Part shown: positions 7,896-11,540 of the stretch, in pieces | Numbering within the stretch: the stretch's first letter is position 1 | How the letters are laid out: each line of letters starts with the position of its first letter | Assembly (NCBI GenBank): GCA_036635475.1 | Contig: JAVWQH010000047.1 | Location: 1-11,540 of the forward strand | Direction: 5' to 3' | DNA length: 11,540 nucleotides | Origin: JAHHUA01 sp036635475 | Lineage (GTDB): Bacteria; Bacillota; Clostridia; Oscillospirales; Ruminococcaceae | Notes under the pieces: model-generated | What the model saw: only the letters and a program-made list of their open reading frames with translations | The model's database searches: none | What the model was told of the DNA's origin: nothing | Made by a program: the position numbers and the translations under genes

Positions 7896-7924
7896 GTTAT
7901 ACTATATATTTCAAAATATGTCTA
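7896..7924 (-). promoter_or_regulatory. Promoter of the ccpN-PDRP-ppdK operon
   Basis: On the minus strand TAGACA (7924-7919) and TATAAC (7901-7896) are 17 bases apart; each differs from the sigma-A consensus by one base. Transcription would start near 7889, giving a leader of about 130 bases that includes the candidate operator and the hairpin. Confidence 0.6.
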
Positions 7925-8115
7925 GTATTATCTGAAATTTTCTATTATAACTTTTTCCACAATCGTACCTTTATTTTGTTTAAAATCACATATGTTACTT
8001 TATATAATTCAAAATATGCTTTATCATCTGTTTATGGCTAGAATATACAAAATATATTTAATTGTAACTAAATCTAAATATAATCGATTTATTTGTATCT
8101 TTTTGACGAAATATT

Positions 8116-8124
8116 TGCTATAAT
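8116..8124 (+). promoter_or_regulatory. Extended -10 promoter of the CLC gene
   Basis: TGCTATAAT is a perfect extended -10 element (TG at 8116-8117, TATAAT at 8119-8124). No good -35 lies at standard spacing: TTGACG at 8103-8108 is too close, at 10 bases. Transcription would start near 8131, about 22 bases before the ATG at 8153. Confidence 0.5.
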
Positions 8125-8152
8125 AGAGTCCAAATCATCTTGGAGGTACAAA

Positions 8153-9397
8153 ATGAAAATATACAATAACGAAAAATTTGAATTAATCAAAACTTACATA
8201 AAATGGTGCTTTATTTCAGTTATTATAGGAATAATTTTAGGACTTGTGGGTGTTTCCTTTCATTATGCTATTGATATAAGTGCAAAACTTTTTTCTGGTA
8301 ATAGAATTTTTCTATTTTTGCTACCTGTTACAGGTGCGATTATTCCACTAATGTATAAACTGTCAGGTATGGAAAAAGATGTTGGCACAAATATGGCAAT
8401 TTTATCTATAAGAGAAAACCAAAACATTAGTATTAAAACTGCTCCATTGATTTTTATAAGCACAGTTTTAACGCATCTAACAGGTGGTTCTGCGGGACGA
8501 GAAGGTGCAGCATTGCAACTTGGCAGCAGTATCGGTGGATTTATCGGCAAAATTTTCAAACTTGACCAATATGACAAAAAAATCATTACAATGTGTGGTA
8601 TGAGTGCTGCTTTTGCTGCATTATTCGGAACACCAATCACTGCCTCAATATTTGCAATTGAAATGATTGGCGTTGGAGTTATGCACTATTCCGCACTTGT
8701 TCCTTGTACTGTTTCGGCGATAATAGCAGCTCTTGTTGCAAGATTTTTTAATGTTCCACCAGCTTTTTTTGCTCTTAAAACAATACCTGAACTGACAATT
8801 ATAAACTTGCTCAAAATCATTGTTCTATCAGCTCTTTGTGCATTAATTAGCATTGTATTTTGCTTTACTATTCATTATGTAGGCAAGATTTACAAAAAAA
8901 TCCCCAATACCATTTTAAGAGGTGCAATAGGCGGAGTTATCGTCTTAGTTGTATCACTTTTGCTCGGAACAAATGATTATAATGGTGCTGGAATGAGTGT
9001 AATTTCACGTGCAATTTCCGGTGAAGCATTTCCTCTAGCATTTTTAATCAAAATTGCATTAACTGCCCTGACCTTAGGCGCTGGATTTAAGGGCGGAGAA
9101 ATTGTGCCAACATTTTTCACTGGTGCAACATTTGGCTGCGTCGCTGCCTCATTTATTGGTATTGACAATGGGTTTGGTGCAGCTATTGGACTTATTTCTT
9201 TGTTTTGCGGTGTAACAAACTGTCCATTGGCTTCAATATTTTTGTCACTGGAACTTTTCGGCGAAAAAGGTATTATTTTCTTTGCTATCGCCTGTGCCAC
9301 AAGCTTTATGCTATCTGGTTACAGTGGCTTATACAACGAACAGATTATAACTTATTCCAAAACTAAGCCTATTTTCATAAATCGCAAAGCTGACTAA
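8153..9397 (+). CDS. CLC-family anion transporter, CLC-F (fluoride/proton antiporter)-like
   Basis: The 414-residue membrane protein has the CLC fold's run of hydrophobic helices. The start at 8153 is firm: TGGAGG lies 6 bases before it, whereas the open frame upstream crosses the promoter. The conserved GREG motif is present (GGSAGREGAALQLG, 111-124), with Glu117 as the gating glutamate. The first selectivity motif, GSGIP in chloride-type CLCs, is replaced by GTNMAIL (78-84), which has Met81 and lacks the chloride-binding serine. The third motif reads GFKGGEIVP (311-319), with Glu after GG. These changes resemble the CLC-F branch, which exports fluoride in exchange for protons; I infer fluoride resistance but cannot exclude another halide. 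No fluoride riboswitch is seen upstream. The gene is alone in its transcription unit, divergent from the ppdK operon and followed by a terminator and serine tRNA genes. Confidence 0.88.
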   Translation: MKIYNNEKFELIKTYIKWCFISVIIGIILGLVGVSFHYAIDISAKLFSGNRIFLFLLPVTGAIIPLMYKLSGMEKDVGTNMAILSIRENQNISIKTAPLIFISTVLTHLTGGSAGREGAALQLGSSIGGFIGKIFKLDQYDKKIITMCGMSAAFAALFGTPITASIFAIEMIGVGVMHYSALVPCTVSAIIAALVARFFNVPPAFFALKTIPELTIINLLKIIVLSALCALISIVFCFTIHYVGKIYKKIPNTILRGAIGGVIVLVVSLLLGTNDYNGAGMSVISRAISGEAFPLAFLIKIALTALTLGAGFKGGEIVPTFFTGATFGCVAASFIGIDNGFGAAIGLISLFCGVTNCPLASIFLSLELFGEKGIIFFAIACATSFMLSGYSGLYNEQIITYSKTKPIFINRKAD

Positions 9398-9448
9398 AAT
9401 CAAACTTTCATTCTCTTTAAAAAATTTTCCTTATCATAATTTCTTTTT

Positions 9449-9500
9449 TTGAGGGCAAATATATAAATTTTTATTTTATCTATCCGCCCTCAATTTTTTT
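9449..9500 (+). terminator. Terminator after the CLC gene
   Basis: TTGAGGGC (9449-9456) and GCCCTCAA (9486-9493) form an 8-bp GC-rich stem with an AT-rich loop of 29 bases, followed directly by seven T residues. The large loop is unusual, but position and T-tract fit. Confidence 0.75.
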
Positions 9501-9521
9501 CTTTAAATTTTAAAAAATGTA

Positions 9522-9550
9522 TTGACTATTTTAAAAGCATATGTTACAAT
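9522..9550 (+). promoter_or_regulatory. Promoter of the serine tRNA genes
   Basis: TTGACT (9522-9527) and TACAAT (9545-9550) are 17 bases apart, each one base from consensus, and a TG at 9542-9543 makes an extended -10. The predicted start near 9557 is about 11 bases before the mature tRNA 5' end. Confidence 0.78.
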
Positions 9551-9567
9551 ATCACTTGTTACGAAAC

Positions 9568-9654
9568 GGAGAGGTGTCCGAGTGGTTTATGGAGCTGGTC
9601 TTGAAAACCAGTGACTCGCAAGAGCCGTGGGTTCGAATCCCACCCTCTCCGCCA
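9568..9654 (+). tRNA. tRNA-Ser (anticodon TGA)
   Basis: A long-variable-arm (class II) tRNA of 87 bases including an encoded CCA. The acceptor stem GGAGAGG pairs with CCTCTCC, the anticodon stem CTGGT/ACCAG holds the loop CTTGAAA with anticodon TGA, and the T arm contains GGGTTCGAATCCC. It reads UCN codons. It shares a promoter with the next tRNA gene, 52 bases downstream. Confidence 0.97.
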
Positions 9655-9706
9655 TTGATTGTTAGCTAATCAATTAAAGTGAATATGATTTTTTTATAGT
9701 CACTAT

Positions 9707-9796
9707 GGAGATGTACTCAAGTGGTGACGAGGCGCCCCTGCTAAGGGCGTAGGTCGGGTAACTGGCGCGAGGGTTCAAATCCCTCCATCTCCGCCA
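9707..9796 (+). tRNA. tRNA-Ser (anticodon GCT)
   Basis: A class II tRNA of 90 bases including an encoded CCA. The acceptor stem GGAGATG pairs with CATCTCC, the anticodon stem CGCCC/GGGCG holds the loop CTGCTAA with anticodon GCT, and the T arm contains GGGTTCAAATCCC. It reads AGC and AGT codons. It is probably cotranscribed with tRNA-Ser(TGA). Confidence 0.97.
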
Positions 9797-9830
9797 AAAA
9801 TCTTCAATCAGAAATGATTGGAGATTTTTT
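9797..9830 (+). terminator. Terminator of the serine tRNA operon
   Basis: A 14-bp stem (AAAATCTTCAATCA at 9797-9810 against 9815-9828, one G-U pair) is capped by the stable tetraloop GAAA and followed by T residues to 9830. It begins directly after the CCA of the second tRNA. Confidence 0.9.
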
Positions 9831-9835
9831 ATTTA

Positions 9836-9844
9836 TGGTATAAT
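9836..9844 (+). promoter_or_regulatory. Weakly supported promoter for the REP-type transposase
   Basis: TGGTATAAT is a perfect extended -10 element, but no clear -35 precedes it and its leader to the TTG start would be about 80 bases. No other likely promoter is seen before the gene. Confidence 0.3.
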
Positions 9845-9932
9845 GCAAATTAAGATTATTTATACAATATACATCAGTTAGCAAGATAAATATTGATACT
9901 AATTTTGAGTTTTATACATATGTGGTGATAAT

Positions 9933-10388
9933 TTGGAATTGCCCAAACGCAAACAGATACGATTACAGGGTTATGATTATTCATCAAATGGTGCATATTT
10001 TGTGACAATATGTACAAATAATCGGCAGGAATTATTGTGTGAAATATGTAGGGGAGGGGCTCTGCTCCTCCCGATAGGAACAATATGCGAAAACGAAATA
10101 TCCCAATTGCAAAAACGATATATGATAAAAATTGATAAATATGTGATAATGCCAAACCATATACATATGGTTATTGTAATTGACGAGGAACGGGCGGAGC
10201 AAAGCCCCTCCCCTACAATTTCGGATATTATTTGCACATTCAAATCGTTAACCACGAAATTATCTAATGCAAATGATAATATAACAGGTCGTAAAATTTG
10301 GCAAAAATCATTTAATGATAGAATTATTAGAAACGAAATGGGTTATCATGAGGTATGTCAATACATTGATACAAACCCACAAAAATAG
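9933..10388 (+). CDS. REP-associated tyrosine transposase (RAYT, Y1/HUH family), C-terminally short
   Basis: The 151-residue product is a Y1-type HUH nuclease of the IS200-like RAYT group, which cuts single-stranded REP hairpins. The start is a TTG at 9933 with GGTGAT a few bases before it; it gives the usual beginning (ELPKRKQIRLQGYDYSSNGAYFVTICT). The metal-binding HIH is at His76 and His78 in MPNHIHMVIVI, and the likely catalytic Tyr144 lies in QYIDTNP. The frame stops at TAG right after NPQK, where relatives usually continue with Trp and a short tail, so the C-terminus seems clipped by perhaps 10-20 residues. Two GC-rich palindromes lie in frame, encoding RGGALLLPIG and ERAEQSPSP. The gene sits between the serine tRNA terminator and its own terminator. 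These proteins are usually single-copy, immobile genes, so activity is uncertain. Confidence 0.9.
   Translation: MELPKRKQIRLQGYDYSSNGAYFVTICTNNRQELLCEICRGGALLLPIGTICENEISQLQKRYMIKIDKYVIMPNHIHMVIVIDEERAEQSPSPTISDIICTFKSLTTKLSNANDNITGRKIWQKSFNDRIIRNEMGYHEVCQYIDTNPQK
10047..10072 (+). repeat. REP-like palindrome 1 within the transposase gene
   Basis: GGGAGGGGC (10052-10060), loop TCT, GCTCCTCCC (10064-10072) forms a 9-bp hairpin with one G-U pair. The flank TGTAGGGGAGGGGCT (10047-10061) is repeated in perfect inverted form at 10203-10217. Its G+C content is far above that of the surrounding gene. Confidence 0.65.
10192..10217 (-). repeat. REP-like palindrome 2 within the transposase gene
   Basis: GGGCGGAGC (10192-10200), loop AAA, GCCCCTCCC (10204-10212) has the same 9-3-9 plan as the first palindrome, with two mismatches in the stem, and lies in the opposite orientation. 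Its outer arm AGCCCCTCCCCTACA is the exact complement of the first element's outer arm. Confidence 0.65.
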
Positions 10389-10424
10389 ATGTTTTTTTAG
10401 AGTAAGCTAATAAATATTTTCTCA

Positions 10425-10461
10425 ATCACCGAGGGCATTTCTGCTCTTGGTGATATTTTTT
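10425..10461 (+). terminator. Terminator after the REP-type transposase
   Basis: A 13-bp stem with two G-U pairs (ATCACCGAGGGCA, loop TTTC, TGCTCTTGGTGAT; 10425-10454) is followed by ATTTTTT. It lies 37 bases past the stop codon. Confidence 0.87.
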
Positions 10462-10558
10462 ATGCCATTTTCAGTTTCATTTCCTGTTTTTGTTCTTTCA
10501 CCTGCGCTTGCAAATCCTCATTAAATTCCTTGAGGTTTGGGAGAAGCTCGGTATGAGC
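10460..10558 (-). pseudogene. Possible 3' remnant of a leftward gene, lysine- and glutamine-rich tail
   Basis: On the minus strand a frame beginning AHTELLPNLKEFNEDLQ and ending in a charged QVKEQKQEMKLKMA tail runs to TAA at 10462-10460. It looks like a helical protein C-terminus, but it is cut off upstream by an in-frame TAG at 10561-10559 and has no start. It could be the leftover end of a gene broken when the neighbouring DNA arrived, or chance. I do not recognise the family. Confidence 0.28.
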
Positions 10559-10717
10559 CTATTTTGATATGTAAAGTGGCAAACACATTTGTAAATGCGC
10601 CCTCCGCCTGTTATAGACACATAGCCTATTGCATATAATGGAAAATATGCCGTTTGGGTAAGCCTGCTGACAAAACAGCGATGCCTAAATAAAATCGGCT
10701 GGAAATGGAGGCTGCAA

Positions 10718-11540
10718 ATGAAGGTTGCCATCTTAACCATGTTTGGCGGACTCAGCACAACTTATTCGCTGGTAAATGTCGTGGCGGATCATATCAGTAT
10801 GTTGCTTGCCGCAAATATTTCAGTAAAAATTTTGGTGAGCGAAGATTGCCCTGATATAGAACGATATGGTGTTTATGCTGACGAAAGACTGGAATGGGTC
10901 AAAATCACCAACAGGCTAAACGGAAAACAAATACATTGGCATGATTATTCGTCACCGAACGGAGAGGTACACGCAAGCTTTTCTCAGGAGGCCGAAATCA
11001 TTGCGGAAGATTTTGCCGACAAGCTGATGGATGTGGATGTTTGCATGATGCACGATATCCTCTATCAAGGCTGGCATTTGGTTCATAATATTGCCATCAG
11101 AAAGGCGCAGCAAAAGCTTGCGCACGTGAAATTTATTGCGTTCACCCACTCTCTGCCTGTCAATCCCCCGTCACAATCCATCTACCCATTTTCAGCAAGA
11201 TTTGAACCGATGCCGAACACGCTCTTTGCATATCCTACCTTGTCCGGAATTCCTGCCCTTGCAAAGCAGTATCATATTCCAGAGGGAAAATGCAGAGTTG
11301 TATATAATACGTTGCCGCTTTTAGAGAGTGCCTGTGAAACTGTAAGGCAGATACATAGTGAAATGAGCCTTTTATCACCTGATATTTTAATTGTATTTCC
11401 AGGTAGACTGACCACCGCAAAACGGTTTGAAAAGGTAGCAGCGCTTGCGGGAGCGATACAAAGCAAAACGGAACAGCGCACATCTGTTGTTTTTTGCGAT
11501 TTTCCATCTATGGATACACCAAGAGATTTGTACAAGGCAA
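10718..11540 (+). CDS. Glycosyltransferase, GT4-like (5' part, runs off the window)
   Basis: An uninterrupted frame of 274 codons runs from the ATG at 10718 to the window edge; the start is supported by TGGAGG 6 bases upstream. The product has the look of a GT-B fold enzyme, which transfers a sugar from a nucleotide-sugar donor. The N-terminal strand-loop MKVAILTMFGGLS leads to VVADHISMLLAANISVKILVSE (21-42). VDVCMMHDILYQGW (106-119) and FIAFTHS (139-145) follow, and the linker VVYNTLPLLES (194-204) leads into the C-terminal domain start ILIVFPGRLTTAKRFEKV (223-240), the usual GT4 'GRL...K.F' signature. There is no signal peptide, so it should act in the cytoplasm. Acceptor and donor are unknown. 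Its G+C content is clearly higher than the genes to the left (50% in a 60-base sample from 11101, against 38% in one from 4201), which suggests recent transfer. Confidence 0.8.
   Translation, partial: MKVAILTMFGGLSTTYSLVNVVADHISMLLAANISVKILVSEDCPDIERYGVYADERLEWVKITNRLNGKQIHWHDYSSPNGEVHASFSQEAEIIAEDFADKLMDVDVCMMHDILYQGWHLVHNIAIRKAQQKLAHVKFIAFTHSLPVNPPSQSIYPFSARFEPMPNTLFAYPTLSGIPALAKQYHIPEGKCRVVYNTLPLLESACETVRQIHSEMSLLSPDILIVFPGRLTTAKRFEKVAALAGAIQSKTEQRTSVVFCDFPSMDTPRDLYKA

Larger units (their letters stand above)
7847..8152. other. Divergent regulatory region between the ppdK operon and the CLC gene
   Basis: No gene is seen. Besides the operon promoter, the operator and the CLC promoter, the word TTCAAAATATG occurs twice in the same orientation, at 7910-7920 and 8008-8018. 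The first copy overlaps the -35/spacer of the operon promoter. The rest is AT-rich without recognisable structure. Confidence 0.5.
10389..10717. other. Intergenic junction between the transposase and the glycosyltransferase gene
   Basis: This stretch holds the transposase terminator, the possible gene remnant, and the leader of the glycosyltransferase gene. TATAAT at 10634-10639 is a possible -10 for that gene, but the nearest -35-like word (TAGACA, 10614-10619) is only 14 bases away. Base composition changes here from AT-rich to near balanced. Nothing else is recognised. Confidence 0.4.

Noticed and set aside
8040..8152. Fluoride riboswitch before the CLC gene
   Set aside because: No pseudoknot-forming GC-rich leader is seen; the leader is AT-rich and short.
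8263..9300. Minus-strand open frames opposite the CLC gene
   Set aside because: Shadows of the CLC coding sequence, with no start signals.
9568..9932. Attachment-site duplication of a tRNA-Ser 3' end
   Set aside because: I looked for a second copy of the tRNA-Ser 3' end in the rest of the window and saw none; an integrase gene is also absent.
10498..10758. Minus-strand open frame of 86 codons across the transposase/glycosyltransferase junction
   Set aside because: It overlaps the start of the well-supported glycosyltransferase gene, has no ribosome binding site and has no recognisable protein features.
11136..11535. Several short open frames on both strands near the right edge
   Set aside because: They are other-frame readings of the glycosyltransferase gene, whose single continuous frame covers the whole stretch.
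1..11540. CRISPR array or known defence cassette
   Set aside because: No regularly spaced repeats, and no nuclease or helicase genes; the WYL regulator alone is not enough.

Overview
The window looks like a chromosomal stretch from a low-G+C Gram-positive bacterium, most likely a Clostridia relative (gut or anaerobe type). This rests on the AT-rich intergenic DNA, strong AAGGAGG-type ribosome binding sites, CCA encoded in the tRNA genes, a lipoprotein peptide-binding protein, a CcpN-type regulator, and pyruvate phosphate dikinase with its dedicated regulatory protein. No species can be named from the sequence alone.

Layout, left to right. Positions 1-433 are very AT-rich and hold, at best, the first codons of a leftward gene. 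434-2041 (+) is a stand-alone OppA-like lipoprotein closed by a strong hairpin terminator. 2245-3168 (-) is an HTH/WYL transcription factor with its own promoter. 3609-7846 (-) is a compact three-gene operon read right to left: a CcpN-like HTH/CBS repressor, the PPDK regulatory kinase/phosphotransferase, and pyruvate phosphate dikinase, ending in a terminator at 3484-3536. 8153-9397 (+) is a CLC-family anion transporter resembling the fluoride-exporting CLC-F branch, divergent from the operon. 9568-9796 (+) holds two serine tRNA genes (anticodons TGA and GCT) behind one good promoter and before a clean terminator. 9933-10388 (+) is a REP-associated (Y1/HUH) transposase carrying two GC-rich REP-like palindromes inside its own reading frame. 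From about 10460 base composition rises: a possible 3' gene remnant on the minus strand is followed by the 5' part of a GT4-like glycosyltransferase (10718 to the window edge, +).

The PPDK operon appears controlled at two levels. PPDK interconverts pyruvate and phosphoenolpyruvate; the middle gene encodes the enzyme expected to switch PPDK off and on by phosphorylating a threonine near its catalytic histidine; the first gene encodes a repressor of the CcpN family. A sequence matching the CcpN operator consensus, as I recall it, lies just downstream of a good promoter for this operon, suggesting the repressor governs its own operon. The start of the repressor gene is odd: the best ribosome binding site points at an ATA codon.

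I do not see a clear new multi-gene system. The most useful leads are the CcpN-type operator and non-standard start of the repressor gene, the REP-like palindromes embedded in the transposase gene, the CLC-F-like features of the anion transporter, and the composition shift that starts an accessory-looking region after the serine tRNA genes.
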